Shown here: positions 44,718 through 53,465 of the stretch, in pieces | Position numbering within the stretch: position 1 is the first letter of the stretch | How the letters are laid out: each line of letters begins with the position of its first letter | NCBI RefSeq assembly: GCF_944387675.1 | Contig: NZ_CALXFV010000001.1 | Span: forward strand, 1-64,000 | DNA: 64,000 bases | Direction: 5' to 3' | Origin: an uncultured Flavonifractor sp. | GTDB lineage: Bacteria > Bacillota > Clostridia > Oscillospirales > Oscillospiraceae | Notes under the pieces: generated by a model | Databases searched by the model: none | Seen by the model: only the letters and a program-made list of their open reading frames with translations | What the model was told of the DNA's origin: nothing | Made by a program: the position numbers and the translations under genes

Positions 44718-44733
44718 CTTAAAAAGAGCTTAA
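44718..44733 (-). promoter_or_regulatory. TTAAG-N6-TTAAG direct repeat (candidate response-regulator box A)
   Basis: On the minus strand two TTAAG units are spaced 11 bp apart, just upstream of the glycosyltransferase -35 region. The same arrangement and orientation occurs before the serpin gene. Confidence 0.45.
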
Positions 44734-45275
44734 GAAAAAGAAACATTTTGATCACAGGGGGAGGCCACCGTCTCCGGCGGGCGTTCCGGCAGAACACAGC
44801 AGGCCGCCCCCCGCCAGCCGGGGCCGGCATAGCAGCGGAAGGCCAATCCATCCAGCTCCCCCGCCTGACCGGGGGCGATCAGAGGGACGGCGATGGTGTT
44901 GGGGTGCTGCCGCAGACCCCGGCCGGTGCATTTCACCCGGGCCTCCTTCAGGGTCCAGAGGGTATACAGGCTTCCCCAGTCTCCGCCCATGGCCTCATAC
45001 CAGGCGTATTCCGCCGGGGCGCAGATATACCGGGCCAGGCCCGCCCGGCGGGGGCGCACCACCTCAATGTCCACTCCCAGGGGGGCCGCCCCCACACCGC
45101 ACAGGGCCAGGCCGCTGCTGTGACTCACGTTAAAGTGGAGGTCCGGCCGCTGGGGGAAAAAGGGCTTGCCCCCCTCCTGCCGCGCCAGCTCCGGCAGCGC
45201 CGCCAGCCCGTACTCCGACGCCAGCAGCGCCGCCAGCAGTTTATATGCCTCCCCGTTTCCCTGCCAGAGTATCAC
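44730..45275 (-). CDS. 4'-phosphopantetheinyl transferase (Sfp-type)
   Basis: 181 residues from GTG 45275, which has an AGGGGTGG site; an in-frame ATG at 45302 adds nine residues but has no ribosome site. Motifs: GGKPFF, HFNVSHSSGLALCG, GVDIEVVRPR and WTLKEARVKCTG, which hold the Mg and CoA ligands. It attaches phosphopantetheine to acyl- or peptidyl-carrier proteins. No synthase is nearby, so the target is unknown. It follows the serpin gene on the same strand. Confidence 0.9.
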   Translation of the reverse strand: MILWQGNGEAYKLLAALLASEYGLAALPELARQEGGKPFFPQRPDLHFNVSHSSGLALCGVGAAPLGVDIEVVRPRRAGLARYICAPAEYAWYEAMGGDWGSLYTLWTLKEARVKCTGRGLRQHPNTIAVPLIAPGQAGELDGLAFRCYAGPGWRGAACCVLPERPPETVASPCDQNVSFS

Positions 45276-45332
45276 TGTCCGACCACCCCTTTTTTTCAGC
45301 ATACCACAGGATGGGCCGTTTGAATATCCCCT

Positions 45333-46577
45333 TTATTCCGCCGCTTCAAAGGTACCCAGAAACAGAGGGATTCCCCGCTCCAAATCCACGATGGCATAGC
45401 AGAAGGGCCGGTCCAGGATAAGCAGTACCGGGTCCGCTGCCTCCGGCGCCCCTGCCGGCACAGCCACCACCGTGGCCGCGGCGGCCTCGGTCCCCTCCTC
45501 ATTTACCATAATCTTCGCCCGGTGGTCCACGGAGCCCACAAACAGCGGCAGGCCCTCCTTCACCCTGCCCAGGGCGGAGAGGTCGGCCTGGCCGGGGACA
45601 AAGGCGGAGGCCAGGCCCAGCTCCTTCAGGATGTCGGACAGGCAGCCTCCCCACTCCGCCTCAAATTTGGGCAGGCATAGATGCACCATGGTACCCTCCG
45701 CCTCCGCCAACAGGGCAGAAAAGGTCTCCCCGTCCAGCTTCTCCAGCCAGCCGTCCAGCTCCCCGTCAGGGAGGACGGCCGCAAAGGCCAGCCGCCCGTC
45801 GTCATAGGGCAGCACCACCCCGGCGGCGTCCGCCGTGCGGAAGTATCGCTCCATCCGCACGCCATTGGAGAGAAAGTCTGTCTCCGCCTCTCTGCCGTCG
45901 GCGGCGGTAAAGGTGCGGGTATCGGTGTTTTTGGGCTCAAATTCCTCCGCCCAGGCGGTTTTCAGCCAGAGGGCGTTGACCAGCAGCAGGGCGGTATCCC
46001 CCGCCGGCGGCTGCTGGAGCATCTGGGGAATCATGCCCCGGGTGACCGTTTCAATCCAGTCATTGACCGCGTTTTTGGTCCCCTCGGTGTCCAAATCGGC
46101 CTGATACACCCCCGCCTGATAAAAGGAAGCGCAGCGGGACAGAAACTTCTCCTCCGCCTCCAGGCTCTCATCCACCCACAGGGAGTTGCCGATGGCACAC
46201 TGGGTCCCCCCCTCCAGGGACAGGTAATCGGCCAGCAGAGAGGCGGCATTTTGATTGAGGACGTCCACCTCCGCCCCCAGCAGGGCCTCAAACTCCGCCA
46301 GGGTGTCCCCGGCGGCGCCGTTGGCCGTCATGGACAGGGCCAGGGTGATGGACAGGGGAGAGAGCAGGGTGTTTTCCCCCGGCTGCCGGACGGCCCGGAG
46401 CAAATCGGCCCCCAGCGACCCAATGGCAGTATCAGCCTGGGGCTGGGCCTGCCCGTCTGCCGCAGCCTTCGGGGTCAGAATGACCGCGCCCGCCACCCGG
46501 GGAGCGGTAGACAAACCGCCGCCGCATCCAGCCAGCAGGGCCAGGGGAAGCAGCAGAGTCAGCAGCTTTCTTTTCAT
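45333..46577 (-). CDS. Serpin family lipoprotein (serine protease inhibitor)
   Basis: 414 residues. The lipoprotein signal MKRKLLTLLLPLALLAGC puts it on the outer face of the membrane. The serpin core shows NTLLSPLSITLALSMTANGA, ALWLKTAWAEEF and LPKFEAEW. The reactive-centre hinge EEGTEAAAAT has the small residues needed for loop insertion, so it should be inhibitory. Counting from the hinge puts P1 at about the Gly-Ala in VPAGAPEA, which suggests an elastase-like target (inferred). Start ATG 46577 with AGGAGGGG. Confidence 0.92.
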   Translation of the reverse strand: MKRKLLTLLLPLALLAGCGGGLSTAPRVAGAVILTPKAAADGQAQPQADTAIGSLGADLLRAVRQPGENTLLSPLSITLALSMTANGAAGDTLAEFEALLGAEVDVLNQNAASLLADYLSLEGGTQCAIGNSLWVDESLEAEEKFLSRCASFYQAGVYQADLDTEGTKNAVNDWIETVTRGMIPQMLQQPPAGDTALLLVNALWLKTAWAEEFEPKNTDTRTFTAADGREAETDFLSNGVRMERYFRTADAAGVVLPYDDGRLAFAAVLPDGELDGWLEKLDGETFSALLAEAEGTMVHLCLPKFEAEWGGCLSDILKELGLASAFVPGQADLSALGRVKEGLPLFVGSVDHRAKIMVNEEGTEAAAATVVAVPAGAPEAADPVLLILDRPFCYAIVDLERGIPLFLGTFEAAE

Positions 46578-46640
46578 GGAACCCCCCTCCTTTTTCTTTG
46601 GTTGCTTTTTAGACGGAAGGTGGGGTAAAATGTTCCTGTT

Positions 46641-46656
46641 CTTAAGGCAGTCTTAA
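46641..46656 (-). promoter_or_regulatory. TTAAG-N6-TTAAG direct repeat (candidate response-regulator box B)
   Basis: Minus strand TTAAGACTGCCTTAAG, two TTAAG units 11 bp apart, lies in the divergent region between the serpin gene and the response-regulator gene. It ends about 64 bp before the serpin start. Confidence 0.45.
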
Positions 46657-46666
46657 AGCCTTTCCC

Positions 46667-46682
46667 CATTTAAATTTAAATG
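46667..46682. promoter_or_regulatory. 16-bp perfect AT-rich palindrome
   Basis: CATTTAAATTTAAATG lies about 34 bp upstream of the response-regulator start, in an otherwise GC-rich region. It may be an operator or simply an AT-rich promoter element. Confidence 0.35.
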
Positions 46683-46715
46683 TTATCCGTTAAACTGAGT
46701 ATCCGGCATGAGGTG

Positions 46716-47423
46716 ATGAGGTTGTATACCATTCTGATCTGTGATGATGACAAGGATATTGTCTCCGCCCTGGACATCTATCTCTCCAGCGAAGGGTTTG
46801 CCACCCTGAAGGCCTATGACGGGCTGGAGTGTCTCCGCCTGGCGGAGAGCAATCCGGTGGATCTGATCCTGTTGGACGTGATGATGCCCAATCTGGACGG
46901 TATCCACACCACCGCCAGGCTGCGGGAGCACTGCAATGTCCCCATCATCCTGCTTACCGCCAAGAGCGAGGACGCCGACAAGGTCCTGGGGCTGAACATC
47001 GGGGCGGACGACTATATCACCAAACCCTTCAACCCCATCGAAGTTATCGCCCGGGTGAAAAGCCAGCTGCGGCGGTACACCAGCCTGGGGGGCAAGTCCG
47101 CTGGCCGGGGGTCGGACCCGGCGGTACTCACCAACGGCGGCATCACCCTGGACGACGGGGCCAAATCGGTGACGGTGGACGGGGAGCCGGTCAGCCTCAC
47201 TCCCCTGGAGTACAACATCCTGCTGCTGCTGATGAAAAGCCCGGGGCGGGTGTTTTCCACCAGCCAGATCTATGAGCTGGTGTGGAACGATCCCTCCCTG
47301 GGCTCGGAGAACACGGTGGCGGTCCACATCCGCCACCTTCGGGAGAAACTTGAGATTGACCCGGCCAATCCCCGGTACATCAAGGTGGTGTGGGGTCTGG
47401 GCTACAAAATGGAAAAGGCGTGA
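46716..47423 (+). CDS. OmpR/PhoB-family response regulator
   Basis: About 235 residues from ATG 46716; an upstream ATG at 46680 and a TTG at 46722 with a GAGGTG site are alternatives. The receiver domain has the acidic pair D10-D11 (LICDDDKD), phospho-acceptor D54 in LLDVMMPN, and the Lys of DDYITKPFNP. The C-terminal winged helix (SLTPLEYNILLLLMKSPG, then SENTVAVHIRHLREK) is PhoB-type. It resembles VanR-like regulators. It is 37 nt upstream of its kinase. Confidence 0.92.
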   Translation: MRLYTILICDDDKDIVSALDIYLSSEGFATLKAYDGLECLRLAESNPVDLILLDVMMPNLDGIHTTARLREHCNVPIILLTAKSEDADKVLGLNIGADDYITKPFNPIEVIARVKSQLRRYTSLGGKSAGRGSDPAVLTNGGITLDDGAKSVTVDGEPVSLTPLEYNILLLLMKSPGRVFSTSQIYELVWNDPSLGSENTVAVHIRHLREKLEIDPANPRYIKVVWGLGYKMEKA

Positions 47424-47460
47424 GGGCCTGGCCGCCCCCGCCTTTGGGGGAGCGGAAACG

Positions 47461-49557
47461 ATGATAAACGCGGTACGAACAAAACCGGCGGTCCGGCTGG
47501 CCGCCCTTCTGCTGGCCGTAGCCACCGGCGTGGGCGGCTTCTGGGCCTCCCTGTTCATTCTCGCCCAGTGGGATACCCTGTGGACGGGAACGGGCTACTA
47601 TACCAGCAATTCTTACTACCAGGACCTGGAAAACAGGTTTGACCAGGCCAGGGAGCTGGCCTGGCTGCTCCAATACAAGGAGTGGAAGGAGAGCCTGCCC
47701 TATCTGGACCAGCAGCGGCTGGAGGATCTGGAGGCCCTGCTGAGGGCGGACCAGACCAACTTCCGCTTTGCCGTCCGGCGCAACGACACCGGCACGCTCA
47801 TCTACACCAACGGGGACGCCAACCTGCCCCTGGATACCCAGGTACACAGCGTGGAGCGGGAGGCGGTGGTCCCCACCCTGGACCAGGAGCCTGATCTGAC
47901 CGACTACATCACCAGAACGGCGGCCAACACGCCGGTGCTCCACGTGATTACCGAGGAGCAGGACCTGGTGTTTACCCCCGACAATCCCAGCGGAGCCATC
48001 CGGTACGGCTACATCTACAACGGACTGGAAAACAACTGGGAGTACGACCCCGTCCCCGACGTGCGGGTGCTCACCTCGGAGCTGGTGCTGGAGTACGGGG
48101 TCACCGATCCCATGAAAGCCCAGGACGAGTTTTTGGTGGGCTATCAGGATTACGGCGAGTACGCCAGCTATCTGCCCGCCCTGGCCCTGCTGGCCCTGGC
48201 GCTGGACTGCCTGTTTATCGCCGCCCTGGTCCTGCTGCTCCGCTCCGCCGGGTGGCGGAGGGGCGCGGGCGGGCCGGCACGCAGCGGGTTTGACCGCATT
48301 CCCCTGGAGCTGCTGTTTTTGGCGCTGGGCTGGGCGGTGGTCCTGATGCTCTCCGGCGGGGACGCCATGACCTTCGGCATCAACCAAAACGGGATCTCCC
48401 GGGACCTGGTGGTGGGGCTGGCCCTCCTCTCCTGCGGGGTGGTGCTCTGCCTGCTGGCGGGGCTGCTCACTCTGGCGGTACGGGTAAAGACCCACACGCT
48501 TCTCTCCTCCACCCTGATCTGGATGTGTTTCCGGCTGACCGTCCGCTGTTTCCGGGCCATGGCCCGAAGCTGGCCCCTCACCTGGCGGATGGTGCTGGTC
48601 TTTCTGCTCTACCTGCTGGGCAGCTTTCTCACCGGCCTCACCCTGTTTCTTGTCCCCATCTACCAGGGGGCGGTTCTGGTGGGGCTGTGCCGCTGGACCC
48701 TCCAGTGGAAGGCGGTGCAGACAGGCGCCGGGCGTATCCTGGGGGGTGAGCCGGAATACCGCATCGACACCACCCACATGTACCACGACCTGGCCGCCCA
48801 CGCCCAGCAGCTCAACGGCCTGGGACAGGCCGTCAACGCCGCCGCGGAGGAGCGCATTCAGAACGAGCGCTTCAAAGCCGAGCTGATCACCAACGTCTCC
48901 CACGATCTGAAGACCCCCCTCACCTCCATCATCAACTACGTGGACCTACTAAAAAAGCAGGGGCTGGACAGCCCGGACGCCCCCGCCTATCTGGAGGTGC
49001 TGGACCGGAAAAGCCAGCGGCTGAAAAAGCTGACGGAGGATCTGGTGGAGGCCTCCAAGGCCTCCACCGGCAGTCTGAGCGTTCATCTGGAGCAGCTGGG
49101 CATGGTGCAGCTGTTCCAGCAGGCCCTGGGGGAATTTGAAGAGCGGTTTGCCCAGAGCGGTCTGGCCGTCATCCCCCGCTTTCCGCCGGAGGATCTGTGG
49201 ATCATGGCCGACGGCCGCCACCTGTGGCGGGTGATGGACAATCTGCTCTCCAACTGCAACAAGTATACCCAGCCCGGCACCCGCATTTACGCCGACCTCT
49301 TCCGGCGGGAGGGCCGGGCGGTGCTCACCATTAAAAACGTCTCCCGCCAGCAGCTGAACATCCCCGCCGAACAGCTGATGGAGCGGTTTGTCCGGGGGGA
49401 TGAGTCCCGTTCCACCGAGGGCTCCGGTCTGGGGCTGTCCATTGCCCGCAGCCTTACCGAGCTCCAGGGCGGCCGGTTTTCCATTGAGATTGACGGGGAT
49501 TTGTTTAAGGCCACACTCTCTTTCCCGGAGGTGCCGGCTTCCACCCCCGGGCCGTAA
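47461..49557 (+). CDS. Multi-pass sensor histidine kinase
   Basis: 698 residues. A first membrane segment (about 10-32), a large outer sensor region (to about 235) and four or more further segments (to about 420) precede the kinase core. The phospho-acceptor His is residue 481 (NVSHDLKTPLTSIINY). The ATPase part has the N box DNLLSNCNKY and GSGLGLSIARSL. The number of membrane segments is more than in VanS. The signal is unknown, though the candidate target genes suggest cell-envelope or protease stress (inferred). Confidence 0.92.
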   Translation: MINAVRTKPAVRLAALLLAVATGVGGFWASLFILAQWDTLWTGTGYYTSNSYYQDLENRFDQARELAWLLQYKEWKESLPYLDQQRLEDLEALLRADQTNFRFAVRRNDTGTLIYTNGDANLPLDTQVHSVEREAVVPTLDQEPDLTDYITRTAANTPVLHVITEEQDLVFTPDNPSGAIRYGYIYNGLENNWEYDPVPDVRVLTSELVLEYGVTDPMKAQDEFLVGYQDYGEYASYLPALALLALALDCLFIAALVLLLRSAGWRRGAGGPARSGFDRIPLELLFLALGWAVVLMLSGGDAMTFGINQNGISRDLVVGLALLSCGVVLCLLAGLLTLAVRVKTHTLLSSTLIWMCFRLTVRCFRAMARSWPLTWRMVLVFLLYLLGSFLTGLTLFLVPIYQGAVLVGLCRWTLQWKAVQTGAGRILGGEPEYRIDTTHMYHDLAAHAQQLNGLGQAVNAAAEERIQNERFKAELITNVSHDLKTPLTSIINYVDLLKKQGLDSPDAPAYLEVLDRKSQRLKKLTEDLVEASKASTGSLSVHLEQLGMVQLFQQALGEFEERFAQSGLAVIPRFPPEDLWIMADGRHLWRVMDNLLSNCNKYTQPGTRIYADLFRREGRAVLTIKNVSRQQLNIPAEQLMERFVRGDESRSTEGSGLGLSIARSLTELQGGRFSIEIDGDLFKATLSFPEVPASTPGP

Positions 49558-49562
49558 GAAAC

Positions 49563-49605
49563 GCCGCGGGCTGTGCAAGTGTTTTCTTCCTTGCACAGCC
49601 CGCGG
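49563..49605. terminator. Bidirectional terminator between the kinase and iclR-type genes
   Basis: GCCGCGGGCTGTGCAAG pairs with CTTGCACAGCCCGCGGC. It is followed by TTTGTTGTTGTTT on the plus strand. The convergent IclR gene ends 18 nt further on. Confidence 0.88.
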
Positions 49606-49623
49606 CTTTGTTGTTGTTTCCCT

Positions 49624-50376
49624 TTACGGCATGTTCTTTTCCAGCAGCGGCTGGTACTCCAGCAGCACGTCCCGGAAATAGGCCATTTTTTCCCTCCAGC
49701 CCTCTGTCCGGTAAAAGGCCGCCGCCACACAGGCCCGGATGGTTCCATCCTCCCCCAGCAGGGGAATGCCCACGCCCAGCGCATCCTGGCACACCTCGTC
49801 TATGCTGTAGGCATAGCCCTGATTCCGAATTTTGGCGTACTCCGCCAGCAGCTCCTCCCGGGTGGTGAGGGTGTTGGGGTAGCTTTTCTCAAATGTCTTG
49901 CCCTGGAGCAGGCGGTCAATGACCTCCGGGGGCTGATAGGCCGTAAGCACCTTTCCATAGCAGCCCTTGTTCACGGGAAAATACCGTCCCGGATAGTCGT
50001 TCATCTTCATGGGCTGGTGCAGCTCCACCTCCAGCAGGGAGAGAATCCGCTCCCCGTCCCGTACCGCCAGTCCCACCGACTCCTTGATTTTCCCGGAGAT
50101 CTCGTCCAGAATATTCTGGATCACACTGTGGAAGTTGTTGTTGTACAAATACTTCATGCCCACATAATACAGGCCCGGGCCGATTTTGTAGCGTTCTCCC
50201 TCGCTGTCACAGGCTACCAGCTCCCGAGCCTGCAGCACCCCCAGCAGGCGGTAGACGGAGGAGCGGTTCAGCCCCGTCAGCGCGGCCAGCTCCGCCGGCT
50301 TATACTCATAGGGCGGCATGGCCAGCTGTTCCAGCAGGTCCACCGCTTTGTCTATGCTTGTATGACCGTTCTGCAT
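49624..50376 (-). CDS. IclR-family transcriptional regulator
   Basis: 250 residues. The N-terminal winged HTH (DKAVDLLEQL, then LAALTGLNRSSVYRLLGVL) and a GAF-like effector domain with SVGLAVRDGERIL, NKGCYGKVLTAY and GIPLLGEDG are typical. It follows the transporter/peptidase operon on the same strand with its own promoter and is the obvious local regulator. The ligand is unknown. Confidence 0.9.
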   Translation of the reverse strand: MQNGHTSIDKAVDLLEQLAMPPYEYKPAELAALTGLNRSSVYRLLGVLQARELVACDSEGERYKIGPGLYYVGMKYLYNNNFHSVIQNILDEISGKIKESVGLAVRDGERILSLLEVELHQPMKMNDYPGRYFPVNKGCYGKVLTAYQPPEVIDRLLQGKTFEKSYPNTLTTREELLAEYAKIRNQGYAYSIDEVCQDALGVGIPLLGEDGTIRACVAAAFYRTEGWREKMAYFRDVLLEYQPLLEKNMP

Positions 50377-50394
50377 ATTCCGACCCTCTTGCAC

Positions 50395-50435
50395 AAGCGG
50401 GCATACCGACATCCCGGATGCTGGTATGCCCGCTT
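50395..50435. terminator. Hairpin between the YfcC and IclR genes
   Basis: AAGCGGGCATACC pairs perfectly with GGTATGCCCGCTT. The tail is TTGTGC on the minus strand and TTCCTTT on the plus strand, so it is a weak terminator for the YfcC unit at best. It lies inside the predicted iclR leader RNA. Confidence 0.5.
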
Positions 50436-50481
50436 TTCCTTTGTCAGATTGCCGCCGCTTCCATCCGCCGTACACGAAGCA

Positions 50482-50510
50482 AGTATAGCATATCCCCAGT
50501 CCTCAAGCAA
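50482..50510 (-). promoter_or_regulatory. Promoter of the IclR-type gene
   Basis: TTGCTT, a 17-bp spacer and TATACT on the minus strand, directly after the YfcC stop codon, give a leader of about 100 nt. Confidence 0.65.
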
Positions 50511-50513
50511 CCA

Positions 50514-51920
50514 TTACGAGTAATTGATGGTCACGGCCACCACAATCATGATGATCTGGAGCACCACCATCAGTCCGAACAGCGGCGCCATAAACTTGTA
50601 CCACTTCTGGATGGGAATGCCCATCAGGCCGCATTCGGTCGCCACCGAGGTGGGCCAGAACATGTTGGAGAAGCCGTCGCCGAACTGATAGGCCAGCACT
50701 GCGATCTGGCGGTTGAGTCCCACCGCGTCGGCCAGCGGCGTCATAATGGGCATGGCTACGGCAGCCTGGCCGGAGCCGGAGGGGATGAAGAAGTTGATCA
50801 GGTTCTGCACCACCACCATGCCTACCGCCGCCAGCTCACGGGGCAGGGTCTGGAGGAAGCTGGCCATGTAGTAGATTACGGTATCGGTGATATTGCCCTG
50901 CTCCATCACAATGGTCAGGGAGCGGGCCACGCCCACGGCCAGGGCGCCGAACACCACCTCGGAGGTGGATTTGACCAAGAAGCCGCAGATCTGGCTGAGG
51001 TTGTAGCCCCCCACCAGGCCGATGACAAAGGTCATCACCAGGAACAGGGCGGAGAGTTCGGTCAGATACCAGCCGAACTGGGTAGTGCCGATGATCAGGA
51101 TCACAATAGTGAGCAAAAAGAGCCCGATGATGACTTTCTGTCTAGCCCGGAAGGGAAGCGCCTCCATCTCCTCCCGGCTCATCCCCTCATCCATACTGAA
51201 CACAACGCCGCGCACCAGCGACCGGGCCGGGTCCGCCTTGACCCTGCGGGCATACCGCATCAGGTAGGCAATCGCCAGTCCCTCAAACAAAATCAGGCAG
51301 ACAATACGCAGCCCGATACCAGAGCCGATGGGAACCTGGGCGATGCCCTGGGCGATGCCGATGGTGAAGGGATTCAGGGTAGCCGCGGCAAAGCCGGTGG
51401 CCACACCCAGCACCACCGCCGCGCCGCCCACCAGGCCGTCATAGCCCAGGGCGATGCCGATGCCGATGAACATGGGCAGCAGGCCGTAGGTCTCCTCATA
51501 CAGGCCGAAGGTGGAGCCGCACACCCCCAGCAAAGCCATGAAGACCGGGAAGATGAGCCACTCCTTGCCGCGCATTCGCTTGATCAGCGCCCCCATGCCG
51601 CCGAAAAAGGCCCCTGTCTGGATCAGCATGAACACCATGCCGTAGGCAAAAAAGATGAAGAAAATGATGTCGGAGGCCTGAACCATGCCCTCCACAATGG
51701 CCATGACCATACCGCCCGGGCTTACCGGCGTCTGCTCAATAAACGAAAAGGAATCGCTCACCACAATCAGCCGGCCCGTCTCGTCCTCTACCCGCTCATA
51801 CTGGCCGGCCGGAACAATGTAGGTGAGGATGGTGACAAAGACCAGAATGATCCCGATGATGACGTAGGTGTGGGGGAAGGTGAATTTCCTCCTTCTGGTG
51901 TTTTCTTGCGTCTGTTCCAT
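50514..51920 (-). CDS. YfcC-family membrane transporter (amino acid/carboxylate type)
   Basis: 468 residues with about 12 hydrophobic segments. IVPAGQYERVEDETGR near the N-terminus and INFFIPSGSGQAAVAMPIMTPL near the C-terminus are characteristic of the YfcC/ArgP-like part of the DcuC superfamily. The linked peptidases suggest uptake or exchange of an amino acid or small peptide. The substrate is not decided by sequence. Start ATG 51920 with AGGAGGG. Confidence 0.85.
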   Translation of the reverse strand: MEQTQENTRRRKFTFPHTYVIIGIILVFVTILTYIVPAGQYERVEDETGRLIVVSDSFSFIEQTPVSPGGMVMAIVEGMVQASDIIFFIFFAYGMVFMLIQTGAFFGGMGALIKRMRGKEWLIFPVFMALLGVCGSTFGLYEETYGLLPMFIGIGIALGYDGLVGGAAVVLGVATGFAAATLNPFTIGIAQGIAQVPIGSGIGLRIVCLILFEGLAIAYLMRYARRVKADPARSLVRGVVFSMDEGMSREEMEALPFRARQKVIIGLFLLTIVILIIGTTQFGWYLTELSALFLVMTFVIGLVGGYNLSQICGFLVKSTSEVVFGALAVGVARSLTIVMEQGNITDTVIYYMASFLQTLPRELAAVGMVVVQNLINFFIPSGSGQAAVAMPIMTPLADAVGLNRQIAVLAYQFGDGFSNMFWPTSVATECGLMGIPIQKWYKFMAPLFGLMVVLQIIMIVVAVTINYS

Positions 51921-51964
51921 GTGTTTCCCTCCTAATCTTCCGTTTTCCTCTGCTTCCTCTTCTA

Positions 51965-53260
51965 TTATATTCCAGGCTCTGACGCGGCGCGGGCCAGGTA
52001 GGTGGCGTACATTTTGGCCGCCGTCATCATGCCGGCCAGCATGATGTGCTCATTCTCCATGTGGGCGCACTCCGGGTCCTCCGGGAACACCGGACCCCAA
52101 CACACAAACCGGTCCATGGATTTGGCATAGGTACACCCCTGGGCCAGCAGGAACTTGCCCTCGTAGCCGTAAGATTCGTAGACCCGCTTCATCAGCTGGA
52201 GGGCGGGGAGCTTTTCGCTGACCATAATGGGGTCCTGGCACTCGATCAGTTCCGCGCGGTATCCATACTCCGTCTCGTGCCTGCGGAATGCGTCCACAAT
52301 CTGCTCCCGGGTAACTCCCACCTTGTGGCGCAGGTTGATATTGAGCACAACGGCCCCGTCCTCCTTGGTGAGTACGGTAGGCACCGCCGTGGTCCTGCCC
52401 GCATACTCCCCCATGTACTGGTCGGTGCCGTCGTCCAGCTCCAGCGCCGGCACATGGTAATCCGACAGGAATCTGGCCACAAATCGGAGGAAGGAGAAGG
52501 GGTACCGCCCCTCCAGGTCTTCGCACAGTTTGACAATGGCGTTGTCCGCCAGCTCCGGCGCGGAGCTGTGGGCCGATACGCCGTTATATTCCATCCGCCC
52601 CCCGTCCCGGGTCTGGATCACCGCCAGAGAGGGAATGGTGTTTCTGCTGTCTCCCGCCGACAGAAAGAGGATCTGCTCCGCCGCCGGCTCCGCAAAAGTC
52701 AGACTGACATCTGCATATCCCTTCTCCACATTGAAGATGGGGAAATTCCCGTCTGGGGTGAAGCCGAAGGCCGGACGCTCAAATTCCTGCTTGAAGTGCT
52801 CCATATCGGTCCAGATGCCCTCCTCGCAGGTCCCCACAATCAGCCAGATCCGCTTGTTCAGCGGCACCTCCAGCTCCTTCAGCGCCCGCAGGGCGTACAG
52901 GCTCATCATAACCGGCCCCTTGTCGTCCACCGTCCCCCGGCCCCACAGGGCGCCCTGGGCCCGGGTGGCTTCAAACGGCGGATGCACCCATTTCTCCGGG
53001 TCGCCGACCCCCACCACATCCACGTGGGTCAGCACCCCTACAATCTCCCGGCCGCTGCCCAGCTCCACCACGCAGACGTCTTGGGTGGACGTCATCCTGG
53101 TTTTCATTCCAAAGTCCTCGGCCCGCCGGCGCACATAGTTCAGCGCCTCCAGGCAGGCCTCCGTCTGGCCGTGGATGCTGGGGATGGCCACCAGCTTTCG
53201 GATGTCCTCCAGCAGCTCTTCCCGCTTTTGCTCCAAATACGCGTCTATTTGTTGCCTCAT
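51965..53260 (-). CDS. M20 family metallopeptidase (Sapep/PepV-like dipeptidase)
   Basis: 431 residues. Metal-binding motifs GVLTHVDVVG and GRGTVDDKGPV, the catalytic Glu pair in GTCEEG, and an AHSSAPE dimerisation-region motif. The closest group hydrolyses dipeptides. It lies between the YfcC gene and another M20 enzyme in one operon. The 205-nt gap upstream holds a GC-rich hairpin and no gene. Confidence 0.88.
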   Translation of the reverse strand: MRQQIDAYLEQKREELLEDIRKLVAIPSIHGQTEACLEALNYVRRRAEDFGMKTRMTSTQDVCVVELGSGREIVGVLTHVDVVGVGDPEKWVHPPFEATRAQGALWGRGTVDDKGPVMMSLYALRALKELEVPLNKRIWLIVGTCEEGIWTDMEHFKQEFERPAFGFTPDGNFPIFNVEKGYADVSLTFAEPAAEQILFLSAGDSRNTIPSLAVIQTRDGGRMEYNGVSAHSSAPELADNAIVKLCEDLEGRYPFSFLRFVARFLSDYHVPALELDDGTDQYMGEYAGRTTAVPTVLTKEDGAVVLNINLRHKVGVTREQIVDAFRRHETEYGYRAELIECQDPIMVSEKLPALQLMKRVYESYGYEGKFLLAQGCTYAKSMDRFVCWGPVFPEDPECAHMENEHIMLAGMMTAAKMYATYLARAASEPGI

Positions 53261-53465
53261 ATTCTGCGCTCACCTTCTTCTGTTGAGTCCCGCGGCCTCT
53301 CGGGCCGCGTCCCCTCCACGGGTCCGCGGCTGTCAACGGCCCTCCGGGCGGAGTCCGGGGACAGTGCCTGGCTTCACCTCCTTCTCCCATCGCCCCCAGG
53401 CAGTCGGCGGGTATCCCCCCGGTACAGCGCCGGGAGTCCCGCCTTCAGGTTGTTCATCTGCATGT

